Assembly: GCA_018881555.1 (NCBI GenBank)
Contig: JACAXG010000056.1
Location: 445,462 to 509,461, forward strand
Source: Amblyornis subalaris
Taxonomy: Eukaryota; Chordata; Aves; Passeriformes; Ptilonorhynchidae
DNA: 64,000 nt
Direction: 5' to 3'
Shown: piece by piece, positions 38,101 to 46,350 of the stretch
How the letters are laid out: the number at the start of each line of letters is the position of its first letter
Position numbering within the stretch: position 1 is the stretch's first letter
The notes under the pieces: model-generated
Told to the model about the DNA's origin: nothing
The model's database searches: none
The model's input: the letters and a program-made list of their open reading frames with translations, nothing else
Translations under genes and position numbers: made by a program

Positions 38101-40252
38101 GCAGTGAGGGCTTTCATTTCTCTTCCTTTTTTCCTTCAAAATTACATACACAAGNCTGTTTCTGCAGCTCATATCCCTGAATTAGAGTTCCACATTAAGA
38201 AATCTGGCCGCTTTCAATACCATACATTTTCAAAAATCCTCAAGATAAAGTGTATAAAAGCTGAAAATACCTGTTCTTGTTAGAAAGTTATAAATAACAT
38301 ATTAAAGGGAAAAAAAATAATAAGACTTTTGGCCCCTANGAAGCCAGCTTGCCCTCAGATGCCAGAACTGAAGAGTCCCCAGATGTCTGAGGGTGCATTA
38401 ACAACATACTGGCTTCATTCTAGAGCACTTACTAAGAGAAAGTTCAATTTGGNATGTGCTCTCTGGGACAGCATTACTTGGTAAGTGCTGAAAATACATC
38501 CAAGGCCTTCACCGGACAGTCCCAAAAACTGCTAATCCAAGCCTGGATGGAAAACCCAATGAGGACCCTGAAGGAATCACACACTGGAACCTTCTAAATG
38601 TATTACAAAGAGAATAAAAGCTCTGGACCTGCAACAGGAATCTCACAGCCAAACCTTTACAGCCCAACAAAGACCAGCACAAGCNTGAGGGTCACACAGC
38701 AGCTCTCCAGGCAAGCTCAGCACCTCAGTTTGTGAAGACACACATTTTAGTGACTATCCTCAATGCCCAAGCCCAGACTGTTTCAAACAGCACAAATAAC
38801 AATTACTGAAACACAGTTCAAAACAATGTCAAAAAGACCAAGCCTTATTTCATCCCAAATAAATGCCTCACAATAGGAATTCCATGTTTGCTCTCTATAG
38901 AAACTGCTGGGTACACACAGAGCAGCTCCAGCAGTGTCNTGCTTGTGTTCCTGGAATTATCCACGCTCCTGAGTGAGCCTGGCACCTGTATTTGCACAAG
39001 ACCACGACAAACACTACGGTTCTCCCCCCAACCAAACAAAAACAAAAGCAGAGCAGCAGCACAGTTGCTCTCAAGTTTGGGCTCAGGAGCCTGCAAGTTC
39101 CTATTTTTAATCCCTGAGCCATCACTCGCTTCCNGCATGGCCTTGGGTAAATCACTTCAGCTGCCTCTCCGTTCCCTCCCACTCCATCAACAAACACGGC
39201 ACTACCTCCATCTCCGGGATTTCGCAAGGTTTAAATGCCCCGTGTTTACAGCCCTCACAAGTGCCCGACATCAGCTGTGACACAGAGACAAGGCTCGTGT
39301 TTACCTCCTGCTCAGCGTGGCTTTTACCCCAAACACCGCCAAACCCAGCCACGGCAAAGGAGCACAACTCAGGGACACAGGAAAAGACAGAAAAAAAGAA
39401 ATGGAGGGGGAAAGCAAACAGGTCAGCCCTGTCATATTTCCTCTGTATTTCCCCTGGGGTGACCAAGCCCTTTGTAACTCAGCATAAAGGGTTATGAACA
39501 CACTGGCCGGGGTCACGCCAGACCTGCTGACCAGGAACAAACAAACCTCTCCAGCAGTACACACGGGGCAGGAGAGGCCCGGGAGGGCCGAGACCTATCA
39601 CAAAATGATGGAAGATGCTGAGTTGGAACGGACCCATCAGGATCATCGTGTCCAATTCCTGGCCCTGCACAGGACACTTCAACAATCCCATCCTGTGCCT
39701 GAGAGTGTTGTCCAAACGCTTCTTGAACTCTGTCAGGCTTGGTGCTGTGACCACTGCCCTGGGGAGCCTGCTCCAGTGCCCCATCACCCTCTGGGTGAAG
39801 AACCTTTTCCCGATATGCAACCTAAACCTCCCCTGCTTCCACCCTTTAAATCTTCCCTGTCAGCAACGCCCCCAAAGCTCCGGGGGCCGAGGGGGGAGAC
39901 CCCCGGCTCAGCCCCCCAGCACAGAATCCTCGGCGTGGGGCGTCCCTGGAGTAAGGGCTCTCCCTGGAGGGGCTCCCAGCCCACAAAGCCCGAAGTTCCG
40001 GGGGGTCTGCAGCCCACAACGCCCCAAATTTTGGGCTTTCTCCCTCCCGGGGTGAGGAGCGGGGCCGCGTCCCCTCGGCAAAGGGGGGCGCGGGGGGGGT
40101 CTCCACGTACTCTCGGTCTGCAGGATCTCCCTGCGCAGCCCTCCCGCGTACTGGATCAGCTCCTCCAGGCTGCGCTCGCAGAGCTGCCCGTATCCCGAGA
40201 ACTTCTGCAGCACCTTCTCCAGCTCCCGCTCCACCGTCACGCACTGGTCCAT
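16653..40252 (-). CDS. RMND5A: RMND5A, CTLH/GID E3 ubiquitin ligase RING-like subunit
   Basis: Complete gene, nine coding exons (listed separately) totalling 1176 nt: 391 residues plus stop, the same length as the mammalian protein. All introns are GT-AG and every phase joins. The protein pairs with MAEA as the RING-type heterodimer of the CTLH (GID) ubiquitin ligase in nucleus and cytoplasm. Domains follow the family order: N-terminal helical region, LisH at about residues 114-146 (exons 3-4), CTLH/CRA helical region, then a degenerate RING at about 336-377 with Cys336, Cys354, His356, Cys374 and Cys377. The start ATG has G at -3 and G at +4 and follows a CpG island. It is divergent from RNF103 and convergent with the CD8A cluster, as in the mammalian block. 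Confidence 0.97.
16993..17110 (-). repeat. CR1 LINE 3' end
   Basis: Reverse-complement CR1 terminus: AGAATCACAGAATGG, then the GGTTGGAAGAGACCTTAAGG block and CACTAGACCAGGTTGCT. It lies in RMND5A intron 8, on the gene's own strand. Confidence 0.9.
18186..18340 (-). CDS. RMND5A: RMND5A exon 8 (RING-like domain)
   Basis: Acceptor TTCACAG, donor GTAAGT. It encodes Ile320 to Ser370 with the first RING-like ligands ([14 protein letters not shown]). Phase places it between exons 7 and 9. Confidence 0.96.
19746..20341 (+). mobile_element. Possible solo LTR or LTR-like promoter insertion
   Basis: A block unlike its AT-rich surroundings, starting TGTGAAAGGG and ending CCATAACA, with a strong TATA box (GGGTATAAAAGGGGC, TATA at 20007-20014) and a GT-rich tract at about 20227-20256. 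TG...CA ends plus an internal TATA suggest an avian retroviral LTR, but no target-site duplication was found at these ends and no family was matched. It lies antisense to RMND5A in the intron after exon 7. Confidence 0.3.
20416..20518 (-). CDS. RMND5A: RMND5A exon 7
   Basis: Acceptor TTCTGCAG, donor GTGAGT. It encodes [20 protein letters not shown] and onward to KDELP. Not visible as a long single-frame ORF; placed by splice phase. Confidence 0.95.
23019..23184 (-). CDS. RMND5A: RMND5A exon 6 (CRA)
   Basis: Acceptor CTCGCAG, donor GTATGC. It encodes [15 protein letters not shown] through [12 protein letters not shown], ending two bases into a split Ser codon. Confidence 0.96.
23882..24048 (-). 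CDS. RMND5A: RMND5A exon 5 (CTLH/CRA)
   Basis: Acceptor CTTCCAG, donor GTAAAT. It encodes a segment with [18 protein letters not shown] and the CRA-type [13 protein letters not shown]. Confidence 0.96.
24049..28753 (-). other. RMND5A intron 4
   Basis: Non-coding on both strands. It contains a 20-nt perfect palindrome at 24999-25018. No tRNA, retroelement ORF or other gene recognised. Confidence 0.6.
28754..28854 (-). CDS. RMND5A: RMND5A exon 4
   Basis: Acceptor TTTTCAG, donor GTGAGT. It encodes the LisH end and the start of CTLH ([20 protein letters not shown]). Confidence 0.96.
29013..29147 (-). CDS. RMND5A: RMND5A exon 3 (LisH start)
   Basis: Exactly 45 codons in phase 0, acceptor TTTCAG, donor GTAACA. 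It carries most of the LisH motif ([16 protein letters not shown]). Confidence 0.96.
34931..35080 (-). repeat. CR1 LINE 3' end
   Basis: AGAATCACAGAATG, GGTTGGAAGGGACCTCAAAG and the CATTAGACCAGATGGCTCAA block match the CR1 3' region in reverse complement. Confidence 0.88.
35140..35183. repeat. (AAAT)n microsatellite
   Basis: About ten AAAT units followed by an A run, 60 nt from the CR1 fragment. Confidence 0.95.
35453..35595 (-). CDS. RMND5A: RMND5A exon 2
   Basis: Acceptor TGTCTAG, donor GTATTT. It encodes the helical segment with [20 protein letters not shown] and ends at Lys95 in phase 0. Confidence 0.95.
35596..40110 (-). other. RMND5A intron 1
   Basis: Non-coding. It includes a CR1 fragment at about 39610-39835, and its 5' end is part of the promoter CpG island. 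Confidence 0.6.
39610..39835 (-). repeat. CR1 LINE fragment
   Basis: Reads GAGTTGGAACGGACCCATCA, then the CCTGGGGAGCCTGCTCCAGT and GGTGAAGAACCTTTTCC blocks typical of the CR1 3' region, reverse orientation. A different subfamily from the 16993 element. Confidence 0.85.
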
Positions 40253-40880
40253 TGCGCCCGGGCCGCGCTCCTCCTCCTCCTCCTCCTGTTCGTCCTGCTG
40301 CCCCGCGGCCGGGCCCCCCTCGCCGCCCGGGCCCCCCGCCAGCCCCGGCCCTCGGGCGGCCCCGGCCCCGCTCCCGCGCGGCACCGTCGCCTCGGGCCGC
40401 CGCACTTCCGCGCAGGCAGCGCCGCGGACACGCGGGGACCTCGCGCCGCTCCGCGCAGGCAGTGCCGCGGCCGCCTCAGCGAGGGACTTTCGCGTAAGGC
40501 GGAGCGGAGATTTTCAGTCAGGCAGTGCGGCGGGCAGCCCTGGTCTGCCGGTGGCGGGGGTGGGTGGGTCGCTTCTCCCGGTGTCCCGGTGGGATCGGGA
40601 AGCGCTTTCCGGTCAGGTGGCTCGTGGGGAGTCAGCCTGGGGAGCGGAGATCCCGGGGGCGTTGCGGCTCAGGCAGGGAGGTGGGCAGCTAAAGACTGGG
40701 GCCTGCGGGGCGCTGTTGCCATGGTGACGCCGAGGCCTGAGGGGGTGCCGGGGCCGGGGAGGCCTTGGGGGGGTCGGGGCTGCTCTTCCGACTCTCGGGG
40801 TTGGGTTTGCGACCCCTTGGGCCGCGGAGCGGCTTAGGGCCGTGAGGTGGGTGTGGTGCCACCGCTGGGGTGACCCCCAG
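39880..40880. promoter_or_regulatory. RMND5A CpG island / promoter
   Basis: Very GC- and CpG-rich sequence spanning exon 1. It contains two nearly identical 20-nt direct repeats (40408-40427 and 40451-40470, one mismatch) around a CAGGCAG core, and a TTTCGCG E2F-like site near 40488. No TATA box, as is usual for a housekeeping promoter. A CTC triplet run at about 40268-40289 lies in the 5' UTR. Confidence 0.75.
40111..40252 (-). CDS. RMND5A: RMND5A exon 1 (coding part)
   Basis: Starts [15 protein letters not shown], matching the conserved N-terminus, and ends in a GTACGT donor after one base of a split Asn codon. It lies within a CpG island. Confidence 0.95.
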
Positions 40881-41192
40881 ACGGCATTCGGGACTCAAGG
40901 GGTTCTCTCCCAGTCAGGCTAGGGGAGCGCGTCTCGCAGCTGCCCCAAACAATGCCCAAGCCACACCGAGCAGCGGCTCTAAGCAGCGCCAGGGCTGCGT
41001 TAAGGAGCCCGGCGTGCCAGAAGCGGAGCGTTTTGCCTGCCGTTGGGTTGTTAATTGGTCGGTAAACTTCTTCCTGGGTTTTGTGTCGACTTACAGGCTG
41101 GAGCTGTGCATTGGACTGGCAGCGGCTTATAGAAGTGTGTTCAAAGAGATGCGTCAGCTCTAATTCCACTTGGTTAACACCAGCTCCATGCG

Positions 41193-41495
41193 AGTCCAGA
41201 GGAGGTCGCCAAGATGATCAGATGGGATGGAGCATCTCTGCTGTGAGAGAATTGGGATTGTTCAGCCTGGAAAAGAGAAGGCTTTGGGGTGACCTAATTG
41301 TGGCCTTCCAATACCTGAAGAAGGGAACTTACCGGAAAGATGGGGCAAGAGTATTGACAAGGGCCTGGAGTGACAGGACAAGGGGGAATGGATTCAAACT
41401 GAGAGACTTGGTTTAGATTAGATATTAGGAAAAACTTGTTTACTGTGAGGGTGGTGAGGCACTGGAACAGTTTGCCCGTGGAAGTTGTGAATGCT
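41193..41495 (+). repeat. CR1 LINE fragment (sense)
   Basis: AGTCCAGAGGAGG, the GGATTGTTCAGCCTGGAAAAG and AGGCTTTGGGGTGACCT blocks, and TGAGGGTGGTGAGGCACTGG are characteristic of the CR1 ORF2 end/3' region, plus orientation. Confidence 0.92.
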
Positions 41496-41959
41496 GGTCA
41501 GATTTCAGACCTAGCTGCTGCTTTTCTTTCTGTTCTTGCTCTTTATTTAATCACAAATTACGTTAAAACACTCAGTTTCATAGGTAATCAGCCCAGAGGT
41601 TTGATTTGTGAAGTTCTCCACTGCTATGGGCTCCTTTGTCATCTCAGCACACTCAAGCGAGTTCTCCTTATTTATTTATTTTGGATATTAAACAGAGCTT
41701 ATCTTCTCCAAGAAGGCAACAAATAGTTTTTGACTGGTACAAAAATAGAAAATGCAAACTACTTAGGAAAAAAGTGTCTTTATTTGAAGCTTTAAGTAAT
41801 CTGTTCTGCTTCTGGAAGTTGGTTTGTCCTGATTGCTGTCCGTTTTTGTGCCGTTAATCACTGTGTGTTTATAGGCAAATCAAGTTCCCGCAGGGGGTGA
41901 CCAACAGATCCAGCTGTGACTGCGGAAAGCCCCGAGCACCTGCCCGGGTGTCACAGCTG

Positions 41960-42030
41960 ACCCTGAGCAGGGGGTTGGGCTTCAGAACCTCCTGGCGTCC
42001 TGTCCAACCTGAATTCCTGTGTGAATCACT
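41960..42030 (+). repeat. CR1 LINE 3'-end fragment
   Basis: CCTGAGCAGGGGGTTGGG followed by a diverged form of the terminal GTCCTGTCCAACCTGAAT, plus orientation. Confidence 0.65.
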
Positions 42031-42075
42031 ACCGGATCACCGGGATTGCCTCACCCAAATGGCAGGAGGCGGAAC

Positions 42076-42128
42076 TGAGTGGTCTTTAAGGTCTCTCCCA
42101 ACCCAAACCATTCCAGGATTCCATGATT
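42076..42128 (+). repeat. CR1 LINE 3'-end fragment
   Basis: CTTTAAGGTCTCTCCCAACC, then AAACCATTCCAGGATTCCATGATT, the CR1 terminus with its octamer-like tail. Confidence 0.85.
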
Positions 42129-42431
42129 GAACAGCTGATGTGTCAGTAGTGGTCACTGTGTTACAGATTCACTCCTCTGTGTTAAATCTACCTCCCACTG
42201 ACCACTTGTACATAGCAGGAACAATTTCTGATTTAAAATTCCTCTGCCTGCACCACAGTAGTAGTGCTGCCATCTTGCTTTGAGACTCTTGTAAATGCTT
42301 GTTTGGTTTATTTAATATCAGAATATTACAAGGGGACAATTTCATATCACACCTAAAAACGTGTTGAGATGCACCCATGTCGATTAAGAAGCACATCAAG
42401 AGTTTCTATGTTAGTGAACTCCCAGGAATTC

Positions 42432-42490
42432 ATACAGTCGGAATATCCTGAGTTGGAAGGGACCCATGAGGATCACCAAGGTCCAACTCC
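42432..42490 (-). repeat. CR1 LINE 3'-end fragment
   Basis: GAGTTGGAAGGGACCCATGA followed by GATCACCAAGGTCCAACTCC, reverse-orientation CR1 terminus. Confidence 0.8.
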
Positions 42491-45459
42491 TGTGATCAGT
42501 GTAAATTGTATTTACAGAGTTGGCTCTTAGGAAGACTGGGTTTCAGGTTGTTTGGATATTAGTTTGCTGAACTATTACCTTGATAAACTCATAAAAAAAC
42601 GGGTGTGATATTATTTTAACATGGTAAAGTATTGAATTAAGATGTTTAATCCTCTGTTTTACTGATTTAGAAATGACAATACTTTTCTTATGTTCCTCAT
42701 AGAAGTCTGGAAAGTGGATTATTGTCTGTATTCCCGAGCTGCACAGTCAGCAACTGCTCGTAGGAGAGGATGGGGGAGGAGAGGGAATCCTTGCCATTTA
42801 TCAAGGGGCAGCAGATAAAAAGGCTGCAGGTTTGGCTGTGTGACAGGGAAAGGTGGCTGTCCCAGTTCTCAGGATTTGGGCTCATTACCTCGTAAATTAT
42901 AGTAAAATATTTTTGCTGCCAAAATTGTTTAAAAGCAGATCCCTGCTTTGGGCTTCTGTTTAAAGGTGGAATTTATATTCTCCATTCTCTTCACATTTGT
43001 AGTATTTGCTCTGTGAGCATAGGACTGACTGACTGATGACTGTTTAATTCACTTAATTAAGTAGTGTTAACCCCGGGGTCTTTAAAAATGCCAGAGCATG
43101 TCATCTTCGTGTTCAGCCCAAATGAATTGTAATTCACTGTTAAGATATTTAGATTTTCGAGATAATTAAAACTCCCTGAAAGATTGTTTGCAGGTGACAT
43201 GTCAAAGACGTTCTGAGTTGCAACTGGAAACCAAATGACAGCTACATCGAGAAAACAGAACATTTTCTGGTAGGGTCAGCTTAGTGCGTGAGGGATGTGG
43301 GGAGGGAAGAGAGGACCAGAGAGCCTGGGAGAGGCGCTGGATCCATTTATGTTTGCTCTGCCACACCTTCAGCCAATTCATCACCTGCAGTTCTTGGTTG
43401 TACCCGCCCCTCCTCCGGGTGCCTCAGTGTTGGCAGCTGCTTTGTTTTGGCTTGTTCCGAGGGGTTTGAATACTGGCTTGAAACATCGTTTGTACTTTCC
43501 TGAAACGACTCCGGGGTTTTGAGTCCTGGCAGAGGATTGGCTTTGTCTCTGCAGGGGCCTCATTTAGCTCAGCCCATGAGCACTCGGAAATGACACACTG
43601 GTGACAGCCTCCCCAGCAGTTGGTGTTGCAAATAGTTCAGCTGTGAGCGTAGAAGTAATTGTTGCGAGGTGCTTTCCTGCCGGGGGAAGCGAGGGCATCC
43701 CCGAAGAAATTACAGGGGAGAAACACAGGGATCTGGTGGAGAAGGGTCTGTGGTGCTCATAAAAAACAAACCAACCAAACAAAAAAAAAACCAACAATGT
43801 TTTCTAACTAAAGTTAAATATACAAAGTTCCTCTTCAAACACGTAACTCCCACCCATCACTTCACACGGCTGGGAGTCACTTCACTCGAAACAAAAGGTA
43901 GAGAAATCAGACTTCTTGTATGCTTGACAAAAGAAACGGACCTTCATGAAACTTCTGAAAAAGAACCTCGTTCCTGGGGCACGTCAGGGCTCAGAGCCTG
44001 CTTGGGGCCCTCTGACAGGTGATGGGTAAGTGTCCCCTGGCTCCAGCAGCTGCAGGGACAAAGCCACTCCCTCGGTTTTTGCCAAGGGGAAAGGATTCAC
44101 CTTATTGATGCTTTGCCACCTGCTCATTAGGGAGATGGGCCCTGGCTTTTGCAGGGGGAGTTTCCCGAGCTGCAGTGGCTGTGAAGGAGAGAAGAGCACT
44201 TCACCCGCGAGCCTCTCCACCCGGCTGTGCCTCCAGTACCTTCTGTCCCAGCTGGACCTGCCATCCGAGACTCGCTGCAAACCAAACGGAGCTGCCGAAT
44301 TTTGTTTTCTTGTATTTCTATTTAACCGAGCAGCACCAGCACAGACAGGGTTTGTGGTCCGCTTTTATCTTTTCCACATAAAAATGTTGAAGAGTAAACG
44401 ACTCCCAGTACAAGGCACAACATTTACCAGCCCGTAAGAGCTCTTTGTAAGCAGCTACATCTGCAATCCCTCCACTCTTCCCCTTCCAAGAACCAAAATG
44501 AACCCATTCCTGAAGAACACAGTGTCATGATTTTTTTCTAGAAGAGGCTGTCGTGGCTGTGTCACAGAACGGGCTGAACCTCGGTTGTTGAGGNTTTTTT
44601 TCCTTTTTAAAACCTATCAGCACACTGAGAAACCTGTAAATGTATTTTAAAGGCTCTGAGGAGTACAGTGATTTAAATGCTTTTCCCAGATCAATACTGG
44701 TGTGCCTTTTTGAAAACTGATAGTACAGAATTACAGCGTGTACACTCTGGGGGGTTCTCAGTGTTTTTTAAATTAAGCTGTGCTATTTTTGTGCTCATCT
44801 GTATGAGCTGCCAATTTTCATGCAAATTATGGATTCTTAAAATAACTAAACATACAAAAGCAATGTTGAGTTTCCTTTAGAGGAGAGCATTCATCTCAAC
44901 ACAGCAGCTTAATTTTAGTACGGTTTTTTGTAGCAGGCTAAATTGTATCTTTTTGCAGGCCAACACTTTTGTACAGCCTGGGATGGTTCTTTGGGGATCC
45001 ACTTAAGCGGGNCTCCACGCTGTGATCCAAATGCTTCCATTATGAGTACAGATCCAACTTAAACCCTTGTCCGAAGTCGGGGTGCAGCTTCCGGTTGCCT
45101 TTGGCTGTAGTTTTGGCGCAAGCTCTCAGCGCTCGAGTGCCAAGGCAAAGCTGCGGAGTCCGAGTTCCGACCCGTGCCGATGAATCTCAGTGTGGAATTT
45201 GCTTTCGCGCCAGCCAAGGGCTGGGAGCGGGGCTGGCGTGCGGGAATGAGGAGCGGAGGGATCGTCCCTACACCCAGCAGCCCGAGTCCGAATAAACTGT
45301 GTCCACTAAGCTGCCCTAAAACTGCCCGAACAGATCGGCCCTGTAAATATCGACCCCACTTCTGGCTGTGTAAATATTTTTCTTCTCATGAAAAGCGTCG
45401 GTTCGGTCGGGTCCTGCCCTCTCCCTCCTCGATATCCGAGGTATATATTTTATTTTTCT

Positions 45460-46350
45460 CGCAGCAAGCGCAGCCGCAGGGTCCAAAGTTGCAGCCGGGG
45501 GCAGGGACGCGACCGCCCCCCGAGCCCGGTGNTGCGGGGTCGGGCCGCAGTGCTGAATCACAGCGTGGGGGAAGGAGAAGGGGGAGAAGGGAAGGACAAG
45601 NAGAGGAAGGGGNAAAAAGGGGAAAAGGGGCAGGGGGGCGGTGCCGGCTGCTCACGTCACTGTTATGTCTCCGCNGCTCCGCCGGGGCGGGGACAGCGAC
45701 AGCGGCGGGCGGGAGGCGGGGGGGCCGCGGCCCCGCTCCCCTGACAGCCCCCGCTCCCCTCCCTCCCTCCCCAGCCCGGCCTCCGGCTCGGCGCTCCCGG
45801 GAAGATGTGGGTGAAGCTGTGCTGTTTGCTCCTCTACTTCCTGGCGCTCTTCGTGCTGGCCCGGGTGTTCGAGGCCGTGGCGTGGTACGAGAGCGGCTTC
45901 CTCGCCACGCAGCTGGTGGACCCGGTGGCGCTGAGCTTCAGGAAGCTGCGGACCATCCTGGAGTGCCGCGGGCTGGGGCACTCGGGGCTGCCCGAGAAGA
46001 AGGATGTGCGGGAGCTGGTGGAGAAGTCAGGTACGCGGAGCTCCCCCGTGACCCGGGAGGGACGGACGGAGGTCGGTCCCCGGCCACCCCCGCGTGGGCT
46101 CCGGCCGCCCTTGGATGAAGACCCGGGCGCCGCTTCCCTTCGCAGGGAGGGTTTGGGGAGCGAGCTGGCTCCCCCCTGCAAGGGGGTCAGTGGAGGGAGG
46201 CCGTGGACCTCGCGGGGTGACGGTCAAACCCCGGCGGCGTTGAGAGCCCGAGCGGGCTGCGCCGAGGGAAAGGCCTGCGCTGGACGGGGCACCAGCAGCG
46301 GCCCTTCCCTCGCCTCCCCGGGAGTTCCGCTGCGGGCGGTCGGGTCAGTG
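45460..46350 (+). promoter_or_regulatory. RNF103 CpG island / promoter
   Basis: CpG-rich block covering exon 1. Upstream of the ATG are a GC box (GGGGCGGGG, 45684-45692) and TCACGTCA (45652-45659), whose reverse complement TGACGTGA fits CRE/UPRE-type sites. Just outside on the left are a TATATATTTTATTTT tract (45442-45456), two TGTAAATA forkhead-like sites (45342, 45369) and two E2F-like sites (45112, 45203). Functional roles are inferred. Confidence 0.65.
45805..46030 (+). CDS. RNF103: RNF103 exon 1 (coding part)
   Basis: Encodes the N-terminal membrane segment and conserved VAWYESGFLATQLVDPVALS region; donor GTACGC after a 1-nt carry. Confidence 0.95.

Larger units (their letters stand above)
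40881..45459. other. Intergenic region between divergent RMND5A and RNF103
   Basis: No supported gene. It contains four CR1 fragments (41193-42490) and, further right, otherwise unremarkable sequence reaching the RNF103 upstream region. Confidence 0.6.

Noticed and set aside
40253..40405. In-frame N-terminal extension of RMND5A
   Set aside because: The frame is open upstream of the start codon, but the apparent upstream start is GTG, not ATG; the 391-residue protein already matches the family exactly.
39494..40837. 447-codon open frame on the plus strand across RMND5A exon 1
   Set aside because: It runs through a CR1 element and antisense CpG-island sequence; Pro/Arg/Gly-rich composition is a by-product of high GC, with no domain.
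45174..46118. 314-codon open frame overlapping RNF103 exon 1
   Set aside because: Different frame from RNF103, contains several N calls and is GC-driven; the conserved RNF103 start at 45805 accounts for the region.
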